From contig NZ_AODD01000024.1 in assembly GCF_000525835.1 (NCBI RefSeq), forward strand, positions 1 to 32,742: 32,742 nt of DNA, read 5' to 3'. The stretch's first letter is position 1, and each line of letters begins with the position of its first letter. This document shows positions 9,189-17,612 of the stretch, piece after piece. The position numbers and the translations under genes are program-made. Under the pieces are notes generated by a model. That model was not told the origin of the DNA. It saw only the letters and a program-made list of their open reading frames with translations, and ran no database searches. The DNA comes from Listeria grandensis FSL F6-0971 (GTDB lineage: Bacteria > Bacillota > Bacilli > Lactobacillales > Listeriaceae).

Positions 9189-9203
9189 TGATAATGATAA
9201 TCA
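9189..9203 (+). promoter_or_regulatory. Fur box, tatA side
   Basis: TGATAATGATAATCA differs at one base from the 7-1-7 Fur consensus and covers the predicted tatA start site. This implies iron control of the Tat translocase together with efeUOB. Confidence 0.85.
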
Positions 9204-9246
9204 ATCCCATTTGAGAAAAAATCAGATTAAAAGGAGGTACATAGAA

Positions 9247-9444
9247 ATGGCACTAGGACCAGCAAGTATCGTACTTATTGTCGGCGCCGCCCTCGTTATT
9301 TTCGGGCCAAAAAAATTACCAGAACTCGGCCGAGCAGCTGGAGATACGTTGCGCGAATTCAAGAACGCAACCAAAGGCATGATGGATGAACACAAAGAAA
9401 CACCGATCGAAGAACCAAAAGAAGAAAAGGAACTAACTAAATGA
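9247..9444 (+). CDS. tatA: TatA, twin-arginine translocase pore subunit
   Basis: Small TatA/E protein of 65 residues: short N-terminus, one membrane helix (about residues 5-20), the FGPKKLPELGRAAG hinge typical of the family, an amphipathic helix and an acidic/lysine tail. AAGGAGGT at 9231-9238 lies 8 bases before ATG 9247, which decides the start against an upstream in-frame ATG. It overlaps tatC by four bases (ATGA). No tatB is present, as usual in Firmicutes minimal Tat systems. EfeB encoded opposite is the likely substrate. Confidence 0.93.
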   Translation: MALGPASIVLIVGAALVIFGPKKLPELGRAAGDTLREFKNATKGMMDEHKETPIEEPKEEKELTK

Positions 9445-10169
9445 CTGACCGTCCAATGGCACTCACCAAGCATTTGCAAGAATTACTCGCAAGGCTTATT
9501 TTCGTGTTCATCGCCTTTTTTACCGCCTTCATTGTTGGGATGCTTGTGGCCAAACCACTCATCCTGTTCCTACAAAAAGACAAGATGCCCGTCACGATCA
9601 CCATGAACGTTTTCAAAGTTACCGATGCCTTCTCGATCTACATGCAATTCGCGTTTGTGATCGCCCTCACTCTCATCGCACCATTTGCATTATACCAACT
9701 CTGGGCGTTCATCAAACCCGGCCTTTACCGACACGAACAGCGAGCCACATTGCGCTACATCCCAGTTATCTGCCTCCTGTTTCTGATTGGCGTCGCCTTC
9801 TCCTATTTCGTCGTTTTCCCATTCGTTCTCACATTCATGCTCGAATTCGGCGAACAACTCGGCGTCCAAAACACAATCGGCTTAACAACCTACTTCCAGT
9901 TCATGCTCCAAACAATACTGCCATTCGGTGCACTCTTCCAGATGCCACTGCTCATCGCATTTCTAACACGCCTATCACTCGTCAATCCAATCATCATGCG
10001 TCGCTTTCGTAAATACGCTTACTTCATCCTGCTCGTCATCGCTGGCCTCATCACACCACCAGAACTACTCTCCCACCTGCTCGTGACGCTACCGCTCATC
10101 CTCCTTTACGAGTGCAGCATCATCATCTCCAGCCTTACATATCAAAAAATGCACGCAAAAACAACCTGA
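9441..10169 (+). CDS. tatC: TatC, twin-arginine translocase receptor subunit
   Basis: Integral membrane protein of 242 residues with six predicted membrane segments. It begins with the family pattern HLQELLARL and shows the TatC block FKVTDAFSIYMQFAFVIAL. In known systems it recognises the RR signal peptide and recruits TatA. It is translationally coupled to tatA by the ATGA overlap and followed by a terminator. Confidence 0.93.
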   Translation: MTDRPMALTKHLQELLARLIFVFIAFFTAFIVGMLVAKPLILFLQKDKMPVTITMNVFKVTDAFSIYMQFAFVIALTLIAPFALYQLWAFIKPGLYRHEQRATLRYIPVICLLFLIGVAFSYFVVFPFVLTFMLEFGEQLGVQNTIGLTTYFQFMLQTILPFGALFQMPLLIAFLTRLSLVNPIIMRRFRKYAYFILLVIAGLITPPELLSHLLVTLPLILLYECSIIISSLTYQKMHAKTT

Positions 10170-10210
10170 AAAAGTGGACCGCTAAATCCAGATTTTCAAG
10201 TTGTTTTTTT
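10160..10210 (+). terminator. Terminator after tatC
   Basis: AACAACCTGAAAA at the tatC stop pairs with TTTTCAAGTTGTT (one mismatch), followed by T7 near 10204-10210. The left arm overlaps the end of tatC. Confidence 0.8.
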
Positions 10211-10223
10211 GTCTAACTCTAGG

Positions 10224-11188
10224 CTACTTTGGTAAAACCGTACCTTTCGTTTTCGTAATTTTTGTGCCACTCGCATTTGTTGCCTTTACCACAAAATGAC
10301 TGCCCACGCTTTGAAGGGCATCTACTCCACCTAAACTAGATGAAGTTCTCACTGTATCACCCACTTTTAGCGCCAGAACACCCGTTTCCCAGCTCCCGCC
10401 ATCATCAACACGTACATTTACTACAGTTCCTGCGCCATCCCCTTCGTTTTTATGAAAAACACTCACAAAAACGGTTGCTTTCGGTGTAGCTTTCCCCGAT
10501 ATTTTTGTACTCCCTTTATAAAGACCTGATGTTATTATTGGTGCTAATATATCTTTAGCCTCGCCAATCTCTACCTCAGTCACTTCACTTTCTTTCCCAT
10601 TCCTCGCTTAACTGATAAACAGTTTACTGCCTTTTGGCTGTTTTGGAATCGTAACTTCAAAAAAACCACCTGTAGGGATTGTAGCTGACCCAAGCTCACT
10701 TCCGCTGCTCGTTCTAATACTAACTTTGGCTCCCGCACTTCCCAATCCAGTCACCTTCGTACTATTATTATTTAAGTCATTAATAAATATAGGCGCTCCC
10801 ATTCCTACCGTATACGTTTGTGTCTCTATCATTTCCACACCTAAAGTAGCTCTGATTTGTATTTTTTGCCCTTCTTTTAACAATCCACGTTCCACTTCCC
10901 ATCATTTCCTGCATACTTTGTCGTCATTAATTAGCCATCAATAAATAATTCAATTTTCGTTCCTGGTATAGCGCGACCGGAGATAGATTCCTTCCATGCC
11001 TTTAATGGTGATGTGATGTGAACATACAGCTCGTCCGTTTTCATGAGTGTAAATAAGCTCTGGCTGGGTTGTATTGTGTTCTCAGTCGCTTTAGCTTGAG
11101 GTGTTTCAGGTGCTAACCACAGCGTCCCTTCTAACGACGCAACCGTCATTCCAATTATGAGTGATATTTTAAATATTCTTTTCTCCAT
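10224..11188 (-). pseudogene. Degraded secreted protein with Ig-like repeats
   Basis: Three successive open stretches form one gene. The first (from ATG 11188, AGGAGG 8 bases upstream) has a signal peptide and starts an Ig-like unit (ISGRAIPGTKIELFIDG), then meets TAA at 10931-10933. The frame continues as LMTTKYAGNDGKWNVD and is shifted by one base near 10890 into GLLKEGQKIQIRATLG. That stretch ends in TAA at 10608-10610, after which ARNGKESEVTEVEIGEAKD follows in the same frame, to the final stop at 10224. Three Ig-like units of about 80 residues, as in Listeria surface proteins, can be traced. Two stops plus a frameshift make real decay more likely here than in the other broken genes. No membrane anchor is seen. 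Confidence 0.7.
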
Positions 11189-11311
11189 TTTCATAACCTC
11201 CTTTTTATTCTATTTGATACTTGTAATCCCATTTAATATGTAGATAAATTAACAATTTTAATTAGCTAATCCCTTGTTAGATAACGCTTCCTTTTTTGCG
11301 GATATAAAAAT

Positions 11312-11388
11312 AAGAAAGCCGATAGCTACTCTCTTTTTCCCAAATGGGCTAACTACCCATATCGAAAGAAAAGTACATCGACTTTCTT
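11312..11388 (-). terminator. Nested hairpin behind the PadR operon
   Basis: AAGAAAG-CGAT (11312-11323) pairs with ATCG-CTTTCTT (11377-11388) with one mismatch. Inside, ATGGG/CCCAT form a smaller stem at 11344-11360. On the minus strand the outer stem is followed by a T-rich stretch. It probably ends the padR transcript, though the large loop is unusual for a terminator. Confidence 0.5.
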
Positions 11389-11392
11389 CAGC

Positions 11393-11812
11393 CTATTTAT
11401 CCTCAGCCTTACGCCGATACCAAAAATAAAACATCGCAAGCGGCCACCAAAGCACTGCGAAAATCGGGAAAATACACCATAAAACGTCTGGTGAATACAT
11501 CACATTCACGACAACAAACAAAATAATCAACAACGCCGATCCCCATATCGAAAATCCTAAGTTCACTTTCGCTAGTTCCCGCTGTTTCTTCGTATTCGGC
11601 TTAGCCACTTCAAGTTCCGTGATAATCTCATCGATATCACCAAACTCAATAATCGCCTTGTTCACCGCGTCCTCTTCTGACTTACCTTCCTCCATCAAGT
11701 CCGCCACTTTTTCCGCTAAATTATACGTAATCTCTTCCTTGACCTGCGCTGCCTGCTCGCTTTCCGGAACATTCTCAAATAGCTTCTCCACAAATTCTGT
11801 TATCCTATTCAC
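11393..11812 (-). CDS. HAAS-type membrane protein, PadR partner
   Basis: 139 residues. The N-terminal 70 residues are an acidic helical domain of the kind found beside PadR regulators in Firmicutes (EEGKSEEDAVNKAIIEFGDIDEI), then two membrane helices (about 88-104 and 110-130) and a basic end. It starts with GTG 11812, overlapping the padR stop by one base (TAGTG), so the two are translationally coupled. Its likely role is membrane-linked control or sensing with the PadR protein; the exact function is unknown. Confidence 0.75.
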   Translation of the reverse strand: MNRITEFVEKLFENVPESEQAAQVKEEITYNLAEKVADLMEEGKSEEDAVNKAIIEFGDIDEIITELEVAKPNTKKQRELAKVNLGFSIWGSALLIILFVVVNVMYSPDVLWCIFPIFAVLWWPLAMFYFWYRRKAEDK

Positions 11813-12141
11813 TAATCAATCTCCTCCAAAAAAAGGTTCATAATACCCTTTATCTCTCGCCATTCCCGAGCCATCTCACTCAGATAAGCACGGCCGAGAC
11901 TCGTAATCATATAATATTTTCGCTTCCCACCATGCGAGCGTTCCCCGAAATATGACTCAATCAACTGCTTCTTCTCCAACCGCTGAAATACCGCATACAG
12001 CGTCGCCTCTTTAATTTGAAAGCGATCACCCGTCCGTTCACTAATTTGCTTCGAGATTTCATAACCATAAGAATCCCCATCCGACAAAATTCGCAAAATA
12101 ATCGAGTCCACATGCCCTCTTAAAATATCACTACGAATCAA
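11812..12141 (-). CDS. PadR-family transcriptional regulator
   Basis: A small winged-helix repressor of about 109 residues. It shows the family pattern ILSDGDSYGYEISKQI, the recognition region KEATLYAVFQRLEKKQLIESY and the wing GKRKYYMITSLGRAYL. The frame opens with GTG 12147, but GAGGGG ends right at that codon, so the TTG at 12141 is the more plausible start. It forms a two-gene unit with the HAAS-type protein. PadR/HAAS pairs usually regulate themselves and often an exporter; none is adjacent here. Confidence 0.88.
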   Translation of the reverse strand: MIRSDILRGHVDSIILRILSDGDSYGYEISKQISERTGDRFQIKEATLYAVFQRLEKKQLIESYFGERSHGGKRKYYMITSLGRAYLSEMAREWREIKGIMNLFLEEID

Positions 12142-12223
12142 AATCACCCCTCAAATTACTCTACCAGATAGAATTATAATCTCCCTTAACTTTACCACCC
12201 GAACCCCCATCTGTCAAAACTTT

Positions 12224-12252
12224 TTGCAACCCACAAAAATTCATGATACGCT
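12224..12252 (+). promoter_or_regulatory. Promoter of the ACT-domain gene
   Basis: TTGCAA (12224-12229), 17 bases, TACGCT (12247-12252) preceded by TGA. AAGGAGA follows about 10 bases before ATG 12276. Confidence 0.5.
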
Positions 12253-12275
12253 TATAAAAAAGGAGATGTTTCCCA

Positions 12276-12662
12276 ATGAAACTAAAACTAGACAAAACCA
12301 ACTACACCATCGCAAAATTCCAACCAGATTTTCCAGTTCCGACCTGGTTCCAAACCGATAAGGCAACGTTCAAAAGCATCACTTACACCGACGAAGAATG
12401 CTCCATCATCATGCCAACCGAGCACCTTGACGCGACAGAAGCTCAATCCATAGAATCCGACTGGTTCCTCCTAAAAATCGAAGGAATCCTCGACTTCTCC
12501 CTAACCGGCATCCTACACAAAATAGCTACCCCACTCGCCGAAAAAGAAATCAGCATCTTCGCTGTCTCCACCTACAACACCGACTACATCCTCATGAAGC
12601 AAGCCAATCTAGAACTCGCGGTCACGACTCTAACAACCGCCGGCCACCAAATCACAACATAA
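12276..12662 (+). CDS. ACT-domain protein, probable amino-acid sensor
   Basis: 128 residues without signal or membrane segment. Two related ACT-like halves can be seen; the second has the typical SLTGILHKIATPLAEKEISIFAVSTYNTDYIL, as in the stand-alone ACT/CASTOR-like family. These domains bind small ligands, mostly amino acids, but no enzyme or DNA-binding part is attached, so the role is open. It is a single gene between its own promoter and a terminator shared with htrA, and the base composition is like that of its neighbours. Confidence 0.8.
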   Translation: MKLKLDKTNYTIAKFQPDFPVPTWFQTDKATFKSITYTDEECSIIMPTEHLDATEAQSIESDWFLLKIEGILDFSLTGILHKIATPLAEKEISIFAVSTYNTDYILMKQANLELAVTTLTTAGHQITT

Positions 12663-12668
12663 CAAAAA

Positions 12669-12703
12669 AACACGATTCCCTGGTTTTAGAGAATCGTGTT
12701 TTC
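12669..12703. terminator. Bidirectional terminator between the ACT gene and htrA
   Basis: AACACGATTC (12670-12679) pairs perfectly with GAATCGTGTT (12692-12701). On the minus strand it is followed by T7, serving htrA; on the plus strand by T4, serving the ACT gene. Confidence 0.9.
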
Positions 12704-12733
12704 CTATGAAATCTCGCATTCACCGCTAAATCA

Positions 12734-12857
12734 GCAAGGACCGAGAAATGCTTAGCTGCTAGGCAAAGGCGAGTACCGGAGCGGAATGTACGACCTGTAC
12801 AAGAGGCACCGGAACGGAGCCTTTAACGACGCAGATGAGCGTTTCTCGGTCCTTTGC
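12734..12857 (-). other. Long imperfect hairpin in the htrA 3' untranslated region
   Basis: An outer stem pairs 12734-12754 with 12837-12857, with core GGACCGAGAAA against TTTCTCGGTCC. Further in, AAAGGC (12765-12770) pairs with GCCTTT (12819-12824), and GTAC/GTAC (12788-12800) caps it. Two direct repeats ACCGGAGCGGA and ACCGGAACGGA sit in the inner part. It begins 11 bases after the htrA stop and lies before the shared terminator, so it would be transcribed with htrA. No good open frame is present. It could be a structured RNA or a dispersed genomic repeat; I do not recognise it as a known family. Confidence 0.6.
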
Positions 12858-12867
12858 GCCTCTTGCG

Positions 12868-14421
12868 TTACTGGTTGGTGGAGGTAGCAGCAGCAAGTGT
12901 CACCGTCGTTGTTTCCTTCTTACCGTCACGATAATACTTCACTTCCATCTTATCGCCAACCTTGACATCGTTCGAATATAGAATTTGGCGTAGTGTCATC
13001 GAGTTTGTTACTTTTTTACCGTTCATTTCAACGATAACATCATATTCTTTCAAACCAGCTTTGTCAGCGGAAGAACCAGAAACGACTTGTTGTACCATCG
13101 CACCATAATCCACGCCATCTGGTAATTTCAATACTTGCTGTTGTTGCACTTCTGGAATCGTATCTACGTCACGCAATGTCACTCCAAGCGATGGACGCTC
13201 CACTTCTCCATTTTTCTCTAATTGCTCAATAATTGGCTCAACCGTATTAATTGGAATCGCAAAACCGATGCCTTCCACATTTTCCGTCGAAATCTTCATC
13301 GAATTAATACCGATAACTTGGCCTTCAATATTGACTAGCGCACCACCACTGTTCCCAGGGTTAATCGCAGCATCGGTTTGAATAACCTCAGCTTCCCAAT
13401 CCTCCGTACCATCACCGTTCGTATCAACAGGCACCGTACGATTTAAACCAGAAATAATACCTTCCGTTACCGTTCCAGCAAATTCAGTTCCAAGTGGACT
13501 ACCAATTGCAATCGCCGTTTCGCCGACTTTCAGCGCATCAGAATTACCAAACTCAGCAATCTTCGTCACATATTTATCACTAATCTCAAGAACCGCCAAG
13601 TCATTCCATTTGTCAGTTCCAACAAGTTTCGCTTCCGATTTCTTACCATTCGAAAACTTCACTTCTAATTTATTGGCACCTTCTACAACATGATTATTCG
13701 TCACGATGTAGGCTTTACCATTCGATTTCTTATATACAACACCAGATCCGGATGAAGCCTCTGCTTCCGCTGATGCATCTGTACTAATCGATGTTCCAGC
13801 TTGGTAATTCAAGACACTCACAACAGAATCCTGTACTTTTTCAAGCGCTTTTGTCGTGCTCGTCGTATTTTCAACGGTTACTTTTTTCGTTTCGCCGCTA
13901 CCAGTAGATGTTGTGTTTGAAGTCGTGTTCGTATTATCATCATGAAGCGCGCCCCATGAGAAGCCCAGCACGATCAAAGCACCGATTAAGACACCCAGAA
14001 GCCCTGTTAAAAAGACCGCTAGCATCGTTTTCTTCTTACCTTCTTTTTTAGGTGGCTCACTACCATTTCCGCCTCCGCCAGTACGCGTTGGAGGGACCGG
14101 TGGAACAACATTATTCCCACCATCACTGTTTGTCGGCGCCGGCTTTACTTCCGGTTCACTAGCCGCAGCATCAAAGAAAGCATGCGTTGAACTCGCTTCA
14201 GCCTCTTCTTTCGTTGCCGTTGCAAATGGTTCACCTTCTGCAGAATGCACAGCTTCGACTGGGATATCACGTGCAACTTGCGGCTCAGGTGACGTATGTA
14301 CCGCCGCATCCCCAGTTGGTTCAGATTTTTCGTAAGATTGTGACTCCGGTAACTTCTCAGGAGAAGCCCCACTTGCTAGTTCATCATTATGTGTTTCCAA
14401 GTCTTTGTTTTTCTCATCCAT
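12868..14421 (-). CDS. htrA: HtrA-like membrane-anchored serine protease
   Basis: A quality-control protease on the outer face of the membrane. Order: an acidic, low-complexity cytoplasmic region of about 130 residues, one membrane helix (about 131-155), a Ser/Thr-rich linker, a trypsin-like domain, then one PDZ domain. The catalytic triad is visible: His in TNNHVVEG, Asp in WNDLAVLEI, Ser in NPGNSGGALVN. The PDZ part contains SSADKAGLKEYDVIVEMNGK. At 517 residues it is slightly longer than L. monocytogenes HtrA as I recall it. It is the last gene of the wal cluster and follows yycJ by about 105 bases, possibly with its own promoter; a TATAGAAT-like element near 14470 is weak. Confidence 0.93.
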   Translation of the reverse strand: MDEKNKDLETHNDELASGASPEKLPESQSYEKSEPTGDAAVHTSPEPQVARDIPVEAVHSAEGEPFATATKEEAEASSTHAFFDAAASEPEVKPAPTNSDGGNNVVPPVPPTRTGGGGNGSEPPKKEGKKKTMLAVFLTGLLGVLIGALIVLGFSWGALHDDNTNTTSNTTSTGSGETKKVTVENTTSTTKALEKVQDSVVSVLNYQAGTSISTDASAEAEASSGSGVVYKKSNGKAYIVTNNHVVEGANKLEVKFSNGKKSEAKLVGTDKWNDLAVLEISDKYVTKIAEFGNSDALKVGETAIAIGSPLGTEFAGTVTEGIISGLNRTVPVDTNGDGTEDWEAEVIQTDAAINPGNSGGALVNIEGQVIGINSMKISTENVEGIGFAIPINTVEPIIEQLEKNGEVERPSLGVTLRDVDTIPEVQQQQVLKLPDGVDYGAMVQQVVSGSSADKAGLKEYDVIVEMNGKKVTNSMTLRQILYSNDVKVGDKMEVKYYRDGKKETTTVTLAAATSTNQ

Positions 14422-14527
14422 GCATTATTCATCCCTTTCCAAATTGTAGACGTGTCCATAGAGCTATTCTATACCCTAATTATGAAAAAACTATGAAATT
14501 TTATTAAAATTTTTGCTATAACTCACA

Positions 14528-15361
14528 TTAAATCGTAAAAATGGAGGTCGGAACCTCTGGATCGGTATCAAAAAGGTCCACTTGTTCACCGACGATGATA
14601 CCCTCACCAGCCAACGTTTGCGAAACTGCCATTCTCGCCAAATCCTTCATGTTGTTATCTTTGCTCAAATGCCCAAGATAAATCCGCTTCGTCGCGTCCC
14701 CAATCACTTCGCTCATCGCAATGGCAGCATCCTCATTCGAAACGTGACCTTCATCACCCAAAATACGACGCTTCACATTCCACGGATAACGCCCCATCCG
14801 TAGCATTTCCACATCATGATTGCTCTCAAAAAGGTATGCATCCGCGTTCGCAATATGCCCCTTCATGCGGTCACTTACATAGCCTGTATCCGTAATCATG
14901 ACGAACTTTTTCTTTCCACTGTGAAAAATATAAAACATCGGTTCAGCCGCATCATGTGAAACACCAAATGATTCCACTTGCAGGCTCCCAAATGATTTTA
15001 CCGTCTCCATGTCAAACTGAAACTTCTGCTCACTATTTATTTCACCAATCGTCGTTTCCATTGCAGCCCACGTTTTAGCATTCGCGTAAACTGGTACCTC
15101 GTAACGCCGCGCCAACACGCCAAGTCCTTTAATATGATCCACATGCTCATGCGTCACTAAAATCGCATCCACATCCGCCATACTACGTCCAACTTCGCTA
15201 AACAAATGCTCAATCTTCTTGCCACTCAAACCACAATCCACTAAAATCGTCTGATCCGCCGTCTCAATCAACGTCGCATTCCCGGAACTGCCACTTGCTA
15301 ATATACTAAAGCGGAGCTGATCCGTTGCCTGACTTGCTATCTTGATTTCCTTTGCAAACAT
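14528..15361 (-). CDS. yycJ: YycJ/WalJ metallo-beta-lactamase-fold nuclease-like protein
   Basis: 277 residues of a single metallo-beta-lactamase domain with the metal motif [10 protein letters not shown] near residue 95, later SHD and LGHLS ligands, and the start [15 protein letters not shown] typical of YycJ. B. subtilis and other YycJ/WalJ proteins act as nucleases linked to DNA repair and cell-wall/replication coordination. GGGGG lies 10 bases before ATG 15361. A terminator separates it from yycI, so it may be transcribed partly on its own. Confidence 0.9.
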   Translation of the reverse strand: MFAKEIKIASQATDQLRFSILASGSSGNATLIETADQTILVDCGLSGKKIEHLFSEVGRSMADVDAILVTHEHVDHIKGLGVLARRYEVPVYANAKTWAAMETTIGEINSEQKFQFDMETVKSFGSLQVESFGVSHDAAEPMFYIFHSGKKKFVMITDTGYVSDRMKGHIANADAYLFESNHDVEMLRMGRYPWNVKRRILGDEGHVSNEDAAIAMSEVIGDATKRIYLGHLSKDNNMKDLARMAVSQTLAGEGIIVGEQVDLFDTDPEVPTSIFTI

Positions 15362-15424
15362 TTTTCACAAGCCCCCTTAAAATTCCATAATCTTATTGTA
15401 CAACTAAAAAAGCACAAATGCACG

Positions 15425-15460
15425 AAAAAAGGAGATCCCCTTTGTGAATCAAGGTTCTCC
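15425..15460 (-). terminator. Terminator between yycI and yycJ
   Basis: On the minus strand GGAGAACC and GG..TCTCC (15431-15460) form a stem with inner CCTT/AAGG pairing, followed by T6 at 15425-15430. It may let a fraction of walR transcription continue into yycJ-htrA. Confidence 0.7.
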
Positions 15461-15471
15461 TCTTTCCTAGT

Positions 15472-16317
15472 TTAGCTAGACAACTCCTCATTGTGCAAGC
15501 TCACTGCTGATTGCCTCTGAGTATTCGTCTGTTCATCACTCGTATTAATAACAGACCCCTCCAATCCATTCACAAGGAGGAACGTCGTCTGCTTATCGTG
15601 TTTCACTTCAAACGCCCAAACCGGCAAGTACACATCTGAACTTGGCAAACTAACCAAATTATAATAACCAAGCGTCGTATTCACAATCTTACTATTCTGT
15701 TTCAAGTCACCATGCTGATGAAGTACCTCCAGCGCATCCGTTCCTGAAATCACATCATCTTTTTCATCGAACAGCTGCGTATCACCAAGCATCGTTTGCT
15801 GATAGGAAATAACCTCATTATCCTTATTCAAATTAAACACAATCTGCCCATTCGTATTAAACAACACAGGCCGTCCATCAATTTTCTGATTAAACGTCAT
15901 CTCACGCCTATCAGCATTATAACTCCAATACGTATACCGATCCCCTTCAAAAACATCACGCTTCAAAAATGGCAACAAGTCTGCACCATACTTCTCAGGA
16001 TCAATTTTCACAGGTTTGGTTAGCACTGAATAAATACGCTGATCCGCATTCATAACCGAAATTTTTTGCCCTTTCAAACCATTGATATCTTTCTGCGTAA
16101 AAGCAATCGGCTCCGTGGATAAATAGGAACCTTTCTCTGGATTAGACGGAATTTTGCCATACGTAATATTTTCTGATTTCAGCTTTTCTTCCAACGTTTG
16201 ACTAACAAGCGGGGTTGGTGCAGAAGACATTCTAGAATCTATGAACAACACCAATAAGAAAATATCTAAAATTAAAAAGGCGATAATAAAGATGGTTTCT
16301 GTTTTCTTCCAATCCAT
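15472..16317 (-). CDS. yycI: YycI, regulator of the WalK kinase
   Basis: 281 residues with one N-terminal membrane helix (about 8-28) and an extracellular YycI domain. In B. subtilis, YycI and YycH together bind WalK at the membrane and adjust its activity. The frame extends upstream to 16347, but the ATG at 16317 (MDWKKTETIF) overlaps the yycH stop by one base (TAATG), fits the family start and is chosen here. Confidence 0.9.
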   Translation of the reverse strand: MDWKKTETIFIIAFLILDIFLLVLFIDSRMSSAPTPLVSQTLEEKLKSENITYGKIPSNPEKGSYLSTEPIAFTQKDINGLKGQKISVMNADQRIYSVLTKPVKIDPEKYGADLLPFLKRDVFEGDRYTYWSYNADRREMTFNQKIDGRPVLFNTNGQIVFNLNKDNEVISYQQTMLGDTQLFDEKDDVISGTDALEVLHQHGDLKQNSKIVNTTLGYYNLVSLPSSDVYLPVWAFEVKHDKQTTFLLVNGLEGSVINTSDEQTNTQRQSAVSLHNEELSS

Positions 16318-17612
16318 TACGATTCGCCTCCCACTACAGGAGTCCAAGTACCATTATACTTGTAAAACCACGCCGGCTTCAATTCCACGACACGATTGTA
16401 ACTATTATTATTCTGCTCGTATCCCATCACATACCCCGGAACAATCATTTGAATATCATTGGGTTCCACTGTCTTAATTAGATTTTCGTAAACGCTCACC
16501 GAACTCGGCAACGTCACTTCTTTTGACTCCGTTGTAATTTGCGCACCTAGTTTAAAAAACGGACGCTGATATTTATACACACTTTCCGTCCCTTCCGAAA
16601 CCAAGATCTGCGACATACCATCGTCATTAAACACAGGTAACCCCTGCACAAATAAGGAAAACGCCGTCGTCGAACTATCCGCTGCATAGCCCGAATAATA
16701 ATAGTTTCCAGTCCAACCCCAATGATCATTAATAAAATTAAAGCTCGCCTGAATTTGCTCCGACTTCATTGCACTGCTTAGCTGCGACGTATCCCTTCGT
16801 TCCTGCGCTGGATCAACATAGGTCAACACCTTCGCATCTGGATTTATCGTCATCGAACTCGAACCATTGGTAAATGAGTTATCTTGCCCCTTCACCTTGC
16901 TACCATCACCAAATAAAGCATTTTTAAACAAGCCAATATCGATCGTCTCAATCACATACTGCTGCTGTCTCAACTTCACTGGCGCATCACTTAGAAATAA
17001 GTACTGTTTATTTTTATAAACCTCATCCACTGGCTCTAAAACAGTTTTCTGCTCCGTCAAAATTTGCTTCAACATATTCACTTGATCCTGCTGAATCGAA
17101 CCTTGATAAATTTGATTATTCGAATCATTGCCGTAATAAACTGAGAACAAGCCATTTTCCGACTTGGTCAAATTAAACGTAATCCGATTAAACGAATTCA
17201 AATCAAAATTATCACCTTTCAACCTGAAAACCTGACTATAGATCGAAAGCGGTACAGCATTCGGAAAAACAAGCTCCACCGAATCATCCTGATGCATCAT
17301 TTCCTGATAGCTTGCATTCATTTTATCCGTTCGTACCAATTCAGAGAAATCAAACGTCGTACCAGCTTTCACAAGTGCGTTGATCATCGTTAAATTTTGC
17401 GTCACGTAATTACTCTCATTTTGATGCAAATACACCACGGTCGGTCTAAAAACCTGTTCCGGTTGCCTTAATTTTGCAATCTGCTCTTTTTTCACCGTTT
17501 CATTATCAATGACTTCATAATCTGGCTGCACTTTCCAGAGGCTATAACTTAGGAAAACACTAATAACTACAAGAACGGTGAGGATAATACCTCTTATTTT
17601 TGTACCTTTCAT
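16317..17612 (-). CDS. yycH: YycH, regulator of the WalK kinase
   Basis: 431 residues: a short basic start, one membrane helix (about 8-26), then a large extracellular YycH domain. The partner of YycI in modulating WalK. The open frame starts with TTG 17618, but ATG 17612 has GGAGG 10 bases upstream and overlaps the walK stop in the usual ATGA arrangement, so it is preferred. Order and coupling match the WalRK operons of low-GC Gram-positives. Confidence 0.92.
   Translation of the reverse strand: MKGTKIRGIILTVLVVISVFLSYSLWKVQPDYEVIDNETVKKEQIAKLRQPEQVFRPTVVYLHQNESNYVTQNLTMINALVKAGTTFDFSELVRTDKMNASYQEMMHQDDSVELVFPNAVPLSIYSQVFRLKGDNFDLNSFNRITFNLTKSENGLFSVYYGNDSNNQIYQGSIQQDQVNMLKQILTEQKTVLEPVDEVYKNKQYLFLSDAPVKLRQQQYVIETIDIGLFKNALFGDGSKVKGQDNSFTNGSSSMTINPDAKVLTYVDPAQERRDTSQLSSAMKSEQIQASFNFINDHWGWTGNYYYSGYAADSSTTAFSLFVQGLPVFNDDGMSQILVSEGTESVYKYQRPFFKLGAQITTESKEVTLPSSVSVYENLIKTVEPNDIQMIVPGYVMGYEQNNNSYNRVVELKPAWFYKYNGTWTPVVGGES

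Noticed and set aside
14440-14500. Sigma-B promoter before htrA (GTTT ... GGGTAT)
   Set aside because: The two elements are only about 10 bases apart instead of 13-15, so the match is poor.
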